NCBI RefSeq assembly: GCF_000175935.2
Contig: NC_014837.1
Location: 1,550,001-1,614,000, forward strand
Source of the DNA: Pantoea sp. At-9b
Lineage (GTDB): Bacteria > Pseudomonadota > Gammaproteobacteria > Enterobacterales > Enterobacteriaceae
Direction of reading: 5' to 3'
DNA: 64,000 nt
A program made the position numbers and the translations under genes. Below the pieces are notes generated by a model, which saw only the letters and a program-made list of their open reading frames with translations, was not told where the DNA came from and made no database searches. The first letter of the stretch is position 1, and each line of letters starts with the position of its first letter. Shown here one piece after another: positions 18,915 through 28,338 of the stretch.

Positions 18915-20306
18915 TCAGGCTTTACGGCGACGCAGCAGCCAGCCCATGGTGAGAATGGCAAACCACAGCGGTGTCACCATCAGCGCCTGGCGGGTATCTT
19001 CCTGGAGCGTCAGCAGCACCAGCACAAAGGCGAAGAACGCCATACATACCCAGCACATCAATTTGCCTAGCGGCATCTTAAACGCCGACTCGGCATGGCG
19101 CTGTGGATGCTGTTTGCGGTACGCCAGATAGCTGCACAGGATGATGGTCCAGACGAACATAAACAGAATCGCCGACACCGTGGTCACCAGTGTGAAGACC
19201 GTCATGACATCCGGGATCAGATAAATCAGTGCCACGCCACCCAACAGGCACAGGCAGGAGAAGAACAGACCGGTAGTCGGTACGGCGCGAGCGGACAAAC
19301 GGCCAAACGCCTTATGCGCCACGCCCTGTTCAGCCAGGCCGAACAGCATACGGCTGGTGGAGAAAATGCCACTGTTAGCAGAGGATGCGGCAGAGGTCAG
19401 CACCACAAAGTTAACGATACTGGCGGCAGCCGGCAGGCCAATCATCACAAACATCTCGACGAACGGACTGCGATCGGCCAGTACCTGGTTCCACGGTGTC
19501 ACCGCCATAATGACCATCAGCGCCAGCACGTAAAACATAATCACGCGCAATGGAATGGCATTGATGGCACGTGGCAACACTTTATGGGGATCATGCGTTT
19601 CAGCCGCCGCCGTGCCCACCAGTTCAATACCAACAAACGCGAAAACGGCGATCTGGAAACCCGCAAAAAAGCCGCTCAATCCTTTCGGGAACATGCCGCC
19701 ATGATCCCAGATATTGCTCAGCGAAGCGGTGCCGCCCCCCGGAGAGGGGTAGTGCATGGCGACCAGCACCACACCAGTGATGATCAATGCGACGATGGCG
19801 ACAATTTTGATAATCGCGAACCAAAACTCCATCTCACCGAACAGTTTTACGGTGGCGATATTCAGCGTCAGGAACACGACGACACAAAGCAGGGCGCTCA
19901 TCCAGATTGAAAAGTCCGGGAACCAGAGCTGAAAATAGGCACTGATCGCCACCACATCGGCGATGCCGGTGACCACCCAACAGAACCAGTAGGTCCAGCC
20001 GGTGAAATATCCGGCCCAGGGGCCCAGCAGGTCAGCCGCAAAATCACTGAACGATTTATATTCCAGATTGGAGAGCAGCAGCTCACCCATTGCGCGCATC
20101 ACAAAGAACAGCATAAAACCGATGATCATATAGACGAAAATGATCGAAGGGCCGGCAAGGCTGATGGTTTTACCGGAACCCATAAACAGGCCGGTGCCGA
20201 TGGCTCCGCCAATAGCAATCAGCTGGATATGACGATTATGCAGATTTCGTTGCAGTTTATCGGGCTGCTCAGCGTTGAGTAGCGCCTCTTTAGATTGGTC
20301 AACCAT
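18915..20306 (-). CDS. cycA: D-serine/D-alanine/glycine:H+ symporter
   Basis: A 463-residue APC superfamily permease with 12 hydrophobic helices. The segment NRHIQLIAIGGAIGTGLFMG (about residues 22-42) and MRAMGELLLSNLEYKSFSDFA are amino acid permease signatures and nearly identical to E. coli CycA; SSANSGIFSTSRMLFGLA and KMPLGKLMCWVCMAFF also match. It imports glycine, D-alanine, D-serine and D-cycloserine. Monocistronic, bounded by the hairpin downstream. Confidence 0.93.
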   Translation of the reverse strand: MVDQSKEALLNAEQPDKLQRNLHNRHIQLIAIGGAIGTGLFMGSGKTISLAGPSIIFVYMIIGFMLFFVMRAMGELLLSNLEYKSFSDFAADLLGPWAGYFTGWTYWFCWVVTGIADVVAISAYFQLWFPDFSIWMSALLCVVVFLTLNIATVKLFGEMEFWFAIIKIVAIVALIITGVVLVAMHYPSPGGGTASLSNIWDHGGMFPKGLSGFFAGFQIAVFAFVGIELVGTAAAETHDPHKVLPRAINAIPLRVIMFYVLALMVIMAVTPWNQVLADRSPFVEMFVMIGLPAAASIVNFVVLTSAASSANSGIFSTSRMLFGLAEQGVAHKAFGRLSARAVPTTGLFFSCLCLLGGVALIYLIPDVMTVFTLVTTVSAILFMFVWTIILCSYLAYRKQHPQRHAESAFKMPLGKLMCWVCMAFFAFVLVLLTLQEDTRQALMVTPLWFAILTMGWLLRRRKA

Positions 20307-20591
20307 AAAGATTTCTTTCCTGTCTTGATGTCGTGTCAGCTCTGCTGGCTGTTAGATAACGTGCTGTTGCACGGTGGAAGATGGCATAAGATAGTGGAAC
20401 AGCGGCAACTTTCGGTAATTGTTTTTTAACAACTGTGACCTTTTACGTGCTTTGCTCTGTCAGTAAATATTTACACGGTACATTATTTCGTCATTGTGGG
20501 TGAAAAGTCAGCAGCACCCATCCTTATCCTCTGTTCTTCCTGTCGTTAACAACTACCTTAATGCTATTCCCGGACATCGAAGAGAGGTGTT

Positions 20592-21290
20592 GTGCGCATA
20601 TTGCTCCTGATTTTTCTGCTGATGCTCGCCGGGTGGTTGAGTCTGCCATGGCTACAGCAACATTTGCCGCCGGGCTGGAATCCGTTTACTCCGCTGGCCG
20701 TGACCGATCCTCCGGGGTGGCTGACGCGTTACAAAGTTAAACGGCTGGCAGATGATCCAGTGGCCTGTCTGGCGGTCATGCGCCAGGCGCAGCAGAGTGG
20801 CAAGGTACAGTTTACTGAGGTGGCTGGGATACAGGGGGCATGTCCGGTCGCACAGCCATTGCGGATTACCGGTTTTGGTGATGTGACGCTGAGCAGCAGC
20901 TTTTTAGCCAGTTGCTCGCTGGCAGTGGTCAGTACGATGTATGTATGGCAAAGCCAGGCACAATTACAGCAGGCAGGTATGCGCAGCCCATTGCAACGCA
21001 TTACGCATGTCGGTAGCTATGCCTGCCGTAATATTTATCATCGCCAGCAGGGGCGTTTAAGTGAACATGCGACGGCAGATGCCTGGGATATTACCGGCTA
21101 TCAACTGACAAACGGACGTTGGTTACGGGTGGAAAATAACTGGCAACAACCTCAGGATGCTTCAGTTGCATTACATGCGTTATGGCGAAACGGTTGCGCC
21201 AATTTTGGCAATGCGCTTGGCCCTGATTACAACGCCGCACATGCCAGCCATTTTCATTTTGGCATGCGCGGCAGCGGTTATTGTCGCTGA
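20592..21290 (+). CDS. extensin-like domain protein
   Basis: A 232-residue protein starting with GTG at 20592 after AGAGAGG. An N-terminal hydrophobic segment (residues 3-18) is a signal anchor, so the body is periplasmic. The C-terminal part has LSEHATADAWDITGY and AAHASHFHFGMRGSGYCR, which look like the zinc ligands of M15/LAS peptidases and define the extensin-like C family (PF06904), plus six cysteines. A role in cell wall trimming is an inference. It converges with the DUF4396 gene two bases away. Confidence 0.82.
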   Translation: MRILLLIFLLMLAGWLSLPWLQQHLPPGWNPFTPLAVTDPPGWLTRYKVKRLADDPVACLAVMRQAQQSGKVQFTEVAGIQGACPVAQPLRITGFGDVTLSSSFLASCSLAVVSTMYVWQSQAQLQQAGMRSPLQRITHVGSYACRNIYHRQQGRLSEHATADAWDITGYQLTNGRWLRVENNWQQPQDASVALHALWRNGCANFGNALGPDYNAAHASHFHFGMRGSGYCR

Positions 21291-21292
21291 GG

Positions 21293-21967
21293 TTATACCG
21301 CTGGATTCAGTCCCCGTTTGATCAGGAAATGATTAGCTGGCCATGAGAAAAGAAAGCCGATCATCATGGCGAGCTGCAGCATAAACCAAAAACCGGTCAG
21401 CAGCGGATTGATTTGCTGATTTAGCACAAATTTTAGTGCCAAACCCATAAAGAGAAAGATACCTAATTGATAAATCAGCAAGGGAAAGGTTTCAGTTTTC
21501 AAGGCTAATAATAACGCACGGCCAAATGAACGCTTTTCACGTTGTCGAATTGCCAAGAATTGAAAAAATAGCCCCATCAATAACGAAATGCCAACGCAAA
21601 TAATTGCTTCCATCCATAATGCCGGATTAATCGCGAACTGATTTAGTAAGGTGATTATCGGGATTGTCATTATATCGCCAAATATACAGGCGGCGGCTGA
21701 TAATGAAGTAGAAATAAAGATGGTTTGCCAGCCAGCGTTACGATGTAATTTTTGCGGAACCAGCAGGGCAAGTTTAACCTGACGGGAAGGTTTTCTTCCC
21801 AGATACCACCAGGCCAGCCAGCCAACAAAAGGCATATATAGTCCGGTTAATGGCCAAATGATATTCATCACCGCGACCGGGTGAGGATGACGGAAGAGGT
21901 CTTTTAAAATCATCAGGGCTGTACAGCCGCCCAGAACAAGGAAAGGTAATGCCAACTGGTTCAACAT
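21293..21967 (-). CDS. DUF4396 family integral membrane protein
   Basis: A 224-residue membrane protein with six or seven hydrophobic segments. The start of the conserved region reads VMNIIWPLTGLYMPFVGWLAWWYLGR and the middle GDIMTIPIIT, in the style of DUF4396. Function unknown. The sequence is more AT-rich than its neighbours. Convergent with the extensin-like gene. Confidence 0.65.
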   Translation of the reverse strand: MLNQLALPFLVLGGCTALMILKDLFRHPHPVAVMNIIWPLTGLYMPFVGWLAWWYLGRKPSRQVKLALLVPQKLHRNAGWQTIFISTSLSAAACIFGDIMTIPIITLLNQFAINPALWMEAIICVGISLLMGLFFQFLAIRQREKRSFGRALLLALKTETFPLLIYQLGIFLFMGLALKFVLNQQINPLLTGFWFMLQLAMMIGFLFSWPANHFLIKRGLNPAV

Positions 21968-22529
21968 GGTCAGTCCCGCTTAGCTTCTCGAATACGCGTG
22001 ACAATGCGCTCAGCCCGGCTGCGGCATTGTCTTCCCCTGCAAATCACCATTACGTGTTACGCCGCTCATAGCTAAGAGTAGCCGGAAACGTGCGTGACGG
22101 GAATCACTGCAAAGGGTGAAAAAGCGACCACATGGCAGAAATAACTGGGATTAAGAATCAGGTGAGAGGGATATGTGGCATAAAATAACCACGTGTTTTA
22201 GGTTAAAACACTGTAAACAATCGATTTCAGTTAATGACGATGCTCAATGTTTATCACAGTATTGAAAATTTTCAATGGATGGAAAGATTGAAACAACATC
22301 AGAAAAATCCTATTCTAATCCTCCGTCACTTTAAAAGTTGTGATGGTGTTAACAAAGACGCGAAAGCTCAATCCATCCCATTGGGGTAATGCATTGACCG
22401 CAGTATGATTATGCTCGTTTGAGCAATCTGGCTCTTTCAATCAATATTTTTTCTCTAGTTAATTTAATTTTTTGTGTTAACCGGACCGAATAACAAGGCG
22501 CAAGAGCGTTGCAAGACGCTGAGGCAATA
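21968..22529. other. 562-base intergenic region upstream of sdiA
   Basis: AT-rich spacer between two divergent genes. It presumably holds the sdiA promoter (AT tracts around 22440-22490). A short GAGG element at 22520-22523 serves as the sdiA ribosome site. I see no gene or repeat in it. Confidence 0.5.
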
Positions 22530-23252
22530 ATGACGACCGATAATTATTTCGTCTGGCGAGGCGAGACCGAAATTCAATTCCAGGCGGTGACGGCCGTGCT
22601 GCAATTGAAAGCGCTTTTACAGAAACACATTGAAACCTTGGGTTTTGATTACTTTGCTTTTCTGATCCAGCATCCGGTGCCCTTTACCCGGCCACGCATT
22701 TTTTTGTTCAGTACTTACCCGGAAGACTGGGTTAAACACTACGAAAGTGAGAACTATTATGCTGTGGACCCCGTGCTGCTACTTTGTCAGCGGCCAGGGC
22801 ATGGTGTCGAGTGGACACGCGATCTTTTTACCGGAGCGGGCAATTTATGGGCAGAAGCGAACGCTTATGGCCTGATGAGTGGATTTTCCTGTTCGGCAAT
22901 GGCATCAAATCGTGCCATTGGTATATTATCTATTGCATCCGGGCAACAGAGTAAGACCCAGCATTTACGTGTTGAGCTGGAAGTAAAACTACACTTTCTG
23001 GCGGAACTGAGCTTGCGTGTGCTGGAGCGCCTTAACGATAACGCCATGGTGGTTTTATCTAATGATTTCAGCCAGAGAGAGCTGGAAATTTTGAAATGGA
23101 CTGCGGAGGGGAAAACTTCTGCGGAAATTTCACTTATTTTAGCGATTTCAGAACACACGGTGAACTTCCACCAAAAGAATATGCAAAAGCGCTTTAATGT
23201 TTCCAATAAAACGCAGATTGCCTGTTATGCCGCAGCAATTGGACTGATATAG
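22530..23252 (+). CDS. sdiA: LuxR-family quorum-sensing regulator, SdiA orthologue
   Basis: A 240-residue regulator, the length of E. coli SdiA. The N-terminal autoinducer-binding domain has HPVPFTRPR, NYYAVDPVL, W in VEWTRDLF and GLMSGFSC; the C-terminal LuxR helix-turn-helix has FSQRELEILKWTAEGKTSAEISLILAISEHTVNFHQKN. ATG 22530 is preferred because GAGG stands six bases upstream and the length then equals E. coli; a TTG at 22509 would add seven residues. In E. coli SdiA is an orphan that senses foreign AHLs. Here a luxI-type gene follows in the same direction, so it is probably a partnered receptor. Downstream order yecF-uvrY-uvrC supports orthology. Confidence 0.92.
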   Translation: MTTDNYFVWRGETEIQFQAVTAVLQLKALLQKHIETLGFDYFAFLIQHPVPFTRPRIFLFSTYPEDWVKHYESENYYAVDPVLLLCQRPGHGVEWTRDLFTGAGNLWAEANAYGLMSGFSCSAMASNRAIGILSIASGQQSKTQHLRVELEVKLHFLAELSLRVLERLNDNAMVVLSNDFSQRELEILKWTAEGKTSAEISLILAISEHTVNFHQKNMQKRFNVSNKTQIACYAAAIGLI

Positions 23253-23261
23253 CAAAAAGGC

Positions 23262-23281
23262 AACTACTAGTTTTAGTAGTT
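23262..23281. promoter_or_regulatory. lux-box-like operator between sdiA and the AHL synthase gene
   Basis: The 20-base element AACTACTAGTTTTAGTAGTT has perfect 8-bp inverted arms around four central bases, the exact size and shape of lux/las/phz boxes, with the typical CT-N12-AG pattern. A possible -10 (TACCCT, 23303-23308) would put the start of transcription near 23314, so the box is centred about -42.5, the usual place for LuxR-type activation. It starts ten bases after the sdiA stop; no T run follows, so a terminator is less likely. Confidence 0.72.
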
Positions 23282-23376
23282 CCCAGCCTCAAGCCAGTTG
23301 TCTACCCTGCGCCGGAACTTTGCCAGGCTGGCGCACATAAAAATCATTGCAAACATGGGGATGTCAGGGGCGCATG

Positions 23377-23988
23377 ATGAAAATAATTCAAACCCAGTTA
23401 AAGGATATGCCGTCCTCTCTGCTGGCCGAATTGGGAACCTATCGCTACAGCGTGTTTGCGCGTGGCGAAGGCTGGTCAATTCCACCCCGATTGAGCACCC
23501 CGGGTCAGGAATATGATCGTTTTGATCGTTCCGATGTAACCTGGATGATTGCCTGGAATGCACGACAGGGCATTTGTGGTTGTGCGCGTTTAATGCCATG
23601 GCAGGAGCCAGAAATGGCGGAAGGGGTGGTATTGCCTTTCAGTCATGAAAAAGTGTGGGAGATGTCGCGTTTTTCCGCCCGACTGGAACTGGATGCGGAA
23701 TTGCCGCTTAACATCCTCTGGCATTCTGTACAGTTAGCGGAATTAAGTGGGATAGAATTTCTGATCAGTTCCGCCACGCCGATGCTGGAAAAGATGTTTG
23801 AACGGCATCAGGTGATTTATGAGCCGTTATCGCCCGGGTTGATTCAATCTGAGGATAATCTGTTTGCCATTCGCATCCCGGTTCAGCAACCGGCACTGGC
23901 AGAAAAGTATCGCGGTACGCGTCGGTTTAGCCCCGAAGAGGTTTTGCCGTCATTGGGGGTTTCTGTCAACTGGCAGTCGCACAGTTAA
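23377..23988 (+). CDS. acyl-homoserine-lactone synthase (LuxI family)
   Basis: A 203-residue autoinducer synthase that makes an N-acyl-homoserine lactone from SAM and acyl-ACP. The invariant residues of the family can be found: Arg23, Phe27, Trp33, Glu45-x-Asp47-x-x-Asp50 (EYDRFD), Arg71 in CGCARLMP, Phe88, Glu95 and Arg98 in WEMSRF. AGGGG lies six bases before ATG 23377 (an ATG directly before it is also possible). It is tandem to sdiA, 124 bases downstream, with a lux box between, and absent from this locus in E. coli. It resembles the RhlI/PhzI/CepI branch more than EsaI by its CGCARL motif. Acyl chain not predictable. Confidence 0.9.
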   Translation: MKIIQTQLKDMPSSLLAELGTYRYSVFARGEGWSIPPRLSTPGQEYDRFDRSDVTWMIAWNARQGICGCARLMPWQEPEMAEGVVLPFSHEKVWEMSRFSARLELDAELPLNILWHSVQLAELSGIEFLISSATPMLEKMFERHQVIYEPLSPGLIQSEDNLFAIRIPVQQPALAEKYRGTRRFSPEEVLPSLGVSVNWQSHS

Positions 23989-24021
23989 TTCTCCCCGCGC
24001 GGGCGGCGCGGGGCAGGCCGC

Positions 24022-24246
24022 TTACTGACGGTAGGCGGTTTTGATTTGACGAATGGTGTTGCTGAACACTTCAGCCTGCGGTTTTTCCCCTAACGTTTGC
24101 ACATAACGTTCCATATTGATAATCACTTTTCCGGCATCCGCCTGGCCCATACCTTTCAGAATCAGTGTCACCATCATTTTCAGACAGGCGACTTCATCTG
24201 CCAGCTTTTGAGTTTCCTGCGAAGTTGCAAAGTCTTCATCACTCAT
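24022..24246 (-). CDS. yecF: YecF family protein (DUF2594)
   Basis: A 74-residue cytosolic protein equal in length to E. coli YecF. The segment QKLADEVACLKMMVTLILKGMGQADAGKVI and the end IKTAYRQ match. Start at 24246 follows GGGAGTCA; a longer frame has 12 more codons without support. Function unknown. It converges with the AHL synthase gene. Confidence 0.9.
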   Translation of the reverse strand: MSDEDFATSQETQKLADEVACLKMMVTLILKGMGQADAGKVIINMERYVQTLGEKPQAEVFSNTIRQIKTAYRQ

Positions 24247-24674
24247 AATTGACTCCCTGGTTGTGTTGCATGGTCTTGACACATTCTTCCCGTGTACGAA
24301 AAACAGAGTATATCATAGGGTTGTCAAAAGAATTTATTAGCGCTGAAATCAGGAATTCATGCCAGAAGTGGAATGAGAAATTGCTGTATTTATCGTCAAT
24401 AAATAATGACGGAGACGATTATTTATTTTAAGCAAGGCACAAGAAAAGCGAAACGCTGCATAAATTATAACGTAATGATATTAATCATTATTTTACTTTC
24501 TTATTCTTGCGTGATATCGCGGATGACTTAAAATGGATGGTCCTTAACCTCTATTTGATGTGCGTCATTTACGCCTGGATTTATCTGCGTGAGCGATGTT
24601 TTTTCCCCGAGAAACCCGGTAAGATAAGCCTCTTGAAATATATTCCCCATCACTAACCTGCGGAGTACGTCCCG
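24247..24674. other. intergenic region between yecF and uvrY
   Basis: A 428-base AT-rich spacer between divergent yecF and uvrY. It holds the promoters and the GGAG ribosome site of uvrY (near 24662). No other gene seen. Confidence 0.5.
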
Positions 24675-25334
24675 TTGATCAGCCTGCTTCTTGTTGATGA
24701 CCATGAACTGGTACGCGTTGGCATTCGTCGCATACTGGAAGATATGAAGGGATTGGTAATTGCCGGGGAAGTGGCTTGTGGTGAGGATGCGGTTAAATGG
24801 TGCCGCAACAATCCGGTGGACGTGGTGCTGATGGACATGAACATGCCTGGCATTGGTGGCCTTGAAGCCACGCGTAAAATCATGCGCTACAACCCGGATA
24901 TCCGCATCATCATGCTGACTATTCATACGGAAAATCCGTTACCCGCAAAGGTGATGCAAGCTGGCGCGGCGGGTTATCTGAGTAAGGGTGCTGCACCGCA
25001 AGAAGTGGTCAGCGCTATCCGCTCAGTGCACGCAGGGCAACGCTATATCGCTTCTGATATCGCCCAGCAGATGGCACTCAGCCAGATTGAGCCGCAGAAA
25101 GCCGAATCCCCCTTTAGCTGTTTGTCGGAAAGGGAATTGCAGATTATGCTGATGATCACGCGCGGGCAGAAAGTGACGGAGATTTCCGAACAACTTAGCC
25201 TCAGCCCGAAAACCGTTAACAGCTACCGTTATCGTATGTTCAGCAAGTTGAACATCAGTGGCGATGTGGAGTTAACGCATCTGGCCATACGACATGGTCT
25301 GTTTAATGCGGAGCCGTTAATCAGTAGTGAGTGA
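24675..25334 (+). CDS. uvrY: response regulator UvrY (GacA-type)
   Basis: A 219-residue NarL/FixJ-type response regulator of the BarA/UvrY system, which activates csrB/csrC small RNAs and so controls carbon storage, motility and biofilm. The receiver domain has acidic residues DD at 9-10 and phospho-acceptor Asp54 in [10 protein letters not shown]; the LuxR-type HTH is [35 protein letters not shown] in part. TTG start at 24675 matches the E. coli N-terminus ([13 protein letters not shown]). Overlaps uvrC by eight bases. Confidence 0.96.
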   Translation: MISLLLVDDHELVRVGIRRILEDMKGLVIAGEVACGEDAVKWCRNNPVDVVLMDMNMPGIGGLEATRKIMRYNPDIRIIMLTIHTENPLPAKVMQAGAAGYLSKGAAPQEVVSAIRSVHAGQRYIASDIAQQMALSQIEPQKAESPFSCLSERELQIMLMITRGQKVTEISEQLSLSPKTVNSYRYRMFSKLNISGDVELTHLAIRHGLFNAEPLISSE

Positions 25335-27159
25335 CGTTTTCAACGCTAAAGCCTTTCTCAGCACCGTGACCAGTCAGCCCGGCGTCTATCGAATGTATGA
25401 CGCGACAGGCACGGTGATCTATGTTGGTAAAGCCAAAGACCTCAAAAAGCGCCTGAGCAGCTATTTTCGCTCGCAGGTGGGAAGTCGCAAAACCGAAGCG
25501 CTGGTCAGCAACATTCAACAAATCGATGTCACGGTGACGCACACCGAGACGGAAGCGCTGTTGCTGGAGCATAACTACATCAAGCTGTATCAGCCGCGTT
25601 ACAACGTGCTGTTGCGTGATGATAAATCTTATCCCTATATCTTTCTCAGTGGCGATAGCCATCCACGATTGGCCATGCATCGTGGGGCGAAGCATGCCAA
25701 AGGTGAATACTTCGGCCCATTTCCCAATGGTTATGCGGTGCGTGAAACGCTGGCGCTGTTGCAGAAAGTGTTCCCGATTCGCCAGTGTGAAAACAGTGTG
25801 TATCGCAATCGCTCGCGTCCCTGTCTGCAATATCAAATTGGCCGTTGTCTCGGTCCCTGTGTTGCCGGGCTGGTGACTGAAGAAGAGTATGCACAACAAA
25901 CCGACTACGTGCGGCTGTTCCTGGCGGGCAAAGACGATCAGGTGCTGAATCAACTGGTCAAACGCATGGAAGCCGCCAGCCAGGCGTTGCGGTTTGAAGA
26001 AGCCGCGCGCTTACGTGATCAAATTCTGGCGGTGCGTCGTATCACGGAAAAACAGTTTGTGTCCAATCAGGGGGACGATCTGGATGTGATGGGCGTGGCC
26101 TACGATGCGGGTATGGCGTGTCTGCATGTCTTGTTTATTCGTCAGGGCAAAGTCCTGGGTAGCCGCAGTTACTTTCCCAAAGTCCCGGCGGACACTGAGC
26201 TGGCCGAAGTGGTACAAACGTTCCTCGGCCAGTTCTATTTGCAAGGCAGTGAAGCGCGCACCTTGCCGACAGATATTTTGCTGGATTTCAGCTTGCCGGA
26301 GCGCGAATTACTGGCGGAATCGCTCAGCGAGATGGCCGGGCGTAAAGTGAATATCCAAAGCAAGCCACGTGGTGATCGCGCCCGTTATCTTAAACTGGCG
26401 CGCACCAATGCGGCGACGGCACTGACGACGCGCTTGTCACAGCATTCGACCATTCAGCAGCGTCTGGCGGCACTGGCGACGTTCCTTGAACTGGACCAGA
26501 TCAATCGGATGGAATGCTTTGACATCAGCCATACCATGGGTGAGCAAACCATCGCTTCCTGCGTGGTGTTCGATCGCAACGGTCCGTTACGGAGTGATTA
26601 TCGACGCTACAACATCGAAGGCATTACGCCGGGCGATGATTACGCGGCGATGAATCAGGTATTACTTCGGCGCTATGGTAAAGCGCTGGATGAAGAGAAA
26701 ATACCGGATGTGATCCTGATTGATGGCGGCAAGGGGCAACTGGCGCAGGCGAAACAGGTGTTTGCCGAGCTGGATGTGCCCTGGGATAAAGATCGTCCGA
26801 TTCTGCTCGGTGTGGCGAAAGGCAGCGATCGTAAAGCAGGGTTAGAAACGCTGTTTTTCGAGGCGGAAGGAGAGGGGACATCGTTACCGCCGGATTCGCC
26901 TGCGCTGCATGTGATCCAACATATTCGTGATGATGCTCACAATCATGCAATCTCGGGCCATCGTAAAAAAAGGGCTAAAGTGAAGAACACCAGCGCCCTG
27001 GAAACTATCGAAGGCGTAGGGCCAAAACGACGCCAACAGCTGCTTAAGTATATGGGCGGCCTGCAGCCGCTGATGAATGCCAGTGTCGAAGAGATTGCCA
27101 AAGTGCCGGGCATTTCTTTCGCGCTGGCAGAAAAAATCTACTATTCCCTTAAACACTAA
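25327..27159 (+). CDS. uvrC: excinuclease ABC subunit C
   Basis: A 610-residue nucleotide excision repair endonuclease. The N-terminal GIY-YIG nuclease domain has PGVYRMYD and [14 protein letters not shown] (3' incision), the UVR motif for UvrB contact is [28 protein letters not shown] near residue 205, the RNase H-like domain for 5' incision has [10 protein letters not shown] and [11 protein letters not shown], and a helix-hairpin-helix tail closes the protein. GTG start within the end of uvrY indicates coupling, as in E. coli. Confidence 0.97.
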   Translation: MSDVFNAKAFLSTVTSQPGVYRMYDATGTVIYVGKAKDLKKRLSSYFRSQVGSRKTEALVSNIQQIDVTVTHTETEALLLEHNYIKLYQPRYNVLLRDDKSYPYIFLSGDSHPRLAMHRGAKHAKGEYFGPFPNGYAVRETLALLQKVFPIRQCENSVYRNRSRPCLQYQIGRCLGPCVAGLVTEEEYAQQTDYVRLFLAGKDDQVLNQLVKRMEAASQALRFEEAARLRDQILAVRRITEKQFVSNQGDDLDVMGVAYDAGMACLHVLFIRQGKVLGSRSYFPKVPADTELAEVVQTFLGQFYLQGSEARTLPTDILLDFSLPERELLAESLSEMAGRKVNIQSKPRGDRARYLKLARTNAATALTTRLSQHSTIQQRLAALATFLELDQINRMECFDISHTMGEQTIASCVVFDRNGPLRSDYRRYNIEGITPGDDYAAMNQVLLRRYGKALDEEKIPDVILIDGGKGQLAQAKQVFAELDVPWDKDRPILLGVAKGSDRKAGLETLFFEAEGEGTSLPPDSPALHVIQHIRDDAHNHAISGHRKKRAKVKNTSALETIEGVGPKRRQQLLKYMGGLQPLMNASVEEIAKVPGISFALAEKIYYSLKH

Positions 27160-27227
27160 CATTGAAACAGGGGGGGCAATGTAGGAACATACGTTAAATT
27201 CTACCCATACCAGACAGTTACTGGCAT

Positions 27228-27776
27228 ATGCAATTTAACATTCCGACATGTCTTACCCTGTTTCGAGTCGTCCTGATTCCTTTCTTTGTGCTGGCGTTCT
27301 ATCTGCCATTTCACTGGGCGCCTTTCGTCACCGCGCTGATTTTTGTGGTAGCCGCAGTCACTGACTGGTTTGATGGTTTTCTGGCACGTCGTTGGAAGCA
27401 AACCACGCGGTTTGGTGCGTTCCTCGATCCGGTGGCGGATAAAGTGATGGTCGCGATAGCGCTGGTGTTGGTGGCGGAGTATTTCCACTCCTGGTGGATC
27501 ACCCTACCAGCCGCCACCATGATCGCACGTGAGATCATTATTTCTGCCCTGCGTGAGTGGATGGCGGAAATTGGCAAGCGTAGCAGTGTGGCAGTCTCCT
27601 GGATTGGTAAAGTCAAAACCACCGCTCAGATGCTGTCGCTGGTGGCGTTGCTGTGGCGTCATGATGCTACCGTCGTCGGCGTTGGTGTGGTCGCGTTGTA
27701 CATCGCGGCGGTGCTGACATTCTGGTCGATGTACCAATATTTGAACGCTGCGCGTGGCGATTTGTTCGAACGGTGA
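27228..27776 (+). CDS. pgsA: CDP-diacylglycerol--glycerol-3-phosphate 3-phosphatidyltransferase
   Basis: A 182-residue integral membrane enzyme that forms phosphatidylglycerol phosphate, the committed step of acidic phospholipid synthesis. The CDP-alcohol phosphatidyltransferase motif D-G-x2-A-R-x8-G-x3-D-x3-D is visible as [10 protein letters not shown]...GAFLDPVAD. Length equals E. coli PgsA. It follows uvrC by 68 bases. Confidence 0.97.
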   Translation: MQFNIPTCLTLFRVVLIPFFVLAFYLPFHWAPFVTALIFVVAAVTDWFDGFLARRWKQTTRFGAFLDPVADKVMVAIALVLVAEYFHSWWITLPAATMIAREIIISALREWMAEIGKRSSVAVSWIGKVKTTAQMLSLVALLWRHDATVVGVGVVALYIAAVLTFWSMYQYLNAARGDLFER

Positions 27777-27826
27777 TCGATGCGATTTAAAAAGCAGCAA
27801 ACGGACGCACTGTGTGGATAATTTTA

Positions 27827-27854
27827 TTGACTCATTGCGCCAGTTAAGTAGAAT
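27827..27854 (+). promoter_or_regulatory. predicted sigma70 promoter of the glyW-cysT-leuZ operon
   Basis: TTGACT (27827-27832) and TAGAAT (27849-27854) with 16 bases between, followed by a GC-containing discriminator GCATCGCATCG. The first tRNA starts about 60 bases downstream of the expected transcription start. Confidence 0.75.
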
Positions 27855-27923
27855 GCATCGCATCGAACGGCAGCGAGTTTGCTAAAAGCTGAATGAAATC
27901 AGTAAGTTCGATAATAATATAAT

Positions 27924-27999
<76 letters not shown>

Positions 28000-28043
28000 G
28001 ATTTAGCACTCTGTTCAGTAACGGAATGCACATCAGATTGAAA

Positions 28044-28117
28044 GGCGCGTTGGCAGAGTGGCCATGCAGCGGATTGCAAATCCGTCCACCTCGGTTCGAC
28101 TCCGGGACGCGCCTCCA
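28044..28117 (+). tRNA. cysT: tRNA-Cys (GCA)
   Basis: A 74-base tRNA with acceptor GGCGCGT / ACGCGCC, anticodon GCA in ATTGCAAAT, GTTCGACTC T-loop and encoded CCA. Second gene of the cluster. Confidence 0.97.
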
Positions 28118-28128
28118 CTTTACACCCT

Positions 28129-28215
28129 GCCCGGGTGGTGAAATCGGTAGACACAAGGGATTTAAAATCCCTCGATCGTAAGGTCGTGCGGGTTCAAGTC
28201 CCGCCCCGGGCACCA
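28129..28215 (+). tRNA. leuZ: tRNA-Leu (TAA), integration target
   Basis: An 87-base type II tRNA with acceptor GCCCGGG / CCCGGGC, anticodon TAA in GGATTTAAAATCC, long variable arm and encoded CCA. The gene is intact, but its 3' half from base 28159 onwards is repeated at 37775, so a mobile element entered here and restored the tRNA. Confidence 0.97.
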
Positions 28216-28297
28216 TATTGAATACCGATTCAAACCGAATAAAATCAAAGCAATAAGCAGTGATGTCGTGACCGCCCAAGGGCGGTTTTTTTGTTTT
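28159..28297 (+). repeat. left 139-bp direct repeat (attachment site) in leuZ
   Basis: Identical by eye over 139 bases to 37775-37913. It covers the leuZ 3' half from the anticodon arm, the downstream spacer and the tRNA terminator hairpin ACCGCCC AAG GGGCGGT with its T run. It differs from the right copy only beyond its ends. Such a duplication is the product of tyrosine-recombinase integration into a tRNA gene. Confidence 0.95.
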
Positions 28298-28306
28298 ATC
28301 CCCGTG

Positions 28307-28332
28307 CTTCCTAATATCCCTTCCTAATATCC
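28307..28332. repeat. two tandem 13-bp repeats beside the left attachment site
   Basis: CTTCCTAATATCC occurs twice back to back (28307-28319 and 28320-28332), between the left direct repeat and the 3' end of the integrase remnant. Position and tandem form fit integrase arm-type sites, but this is an inference. Confidence 0.55.
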
Positions 28333-28338
28333 GTAGTT

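Noticed and set aside
23253..23290. Palindrome after sdiA as a terminator
   Set aside because: The arms are AT-rich and no T run follows; size, symmetry and distance to a luxI promoter fit a lux box better.
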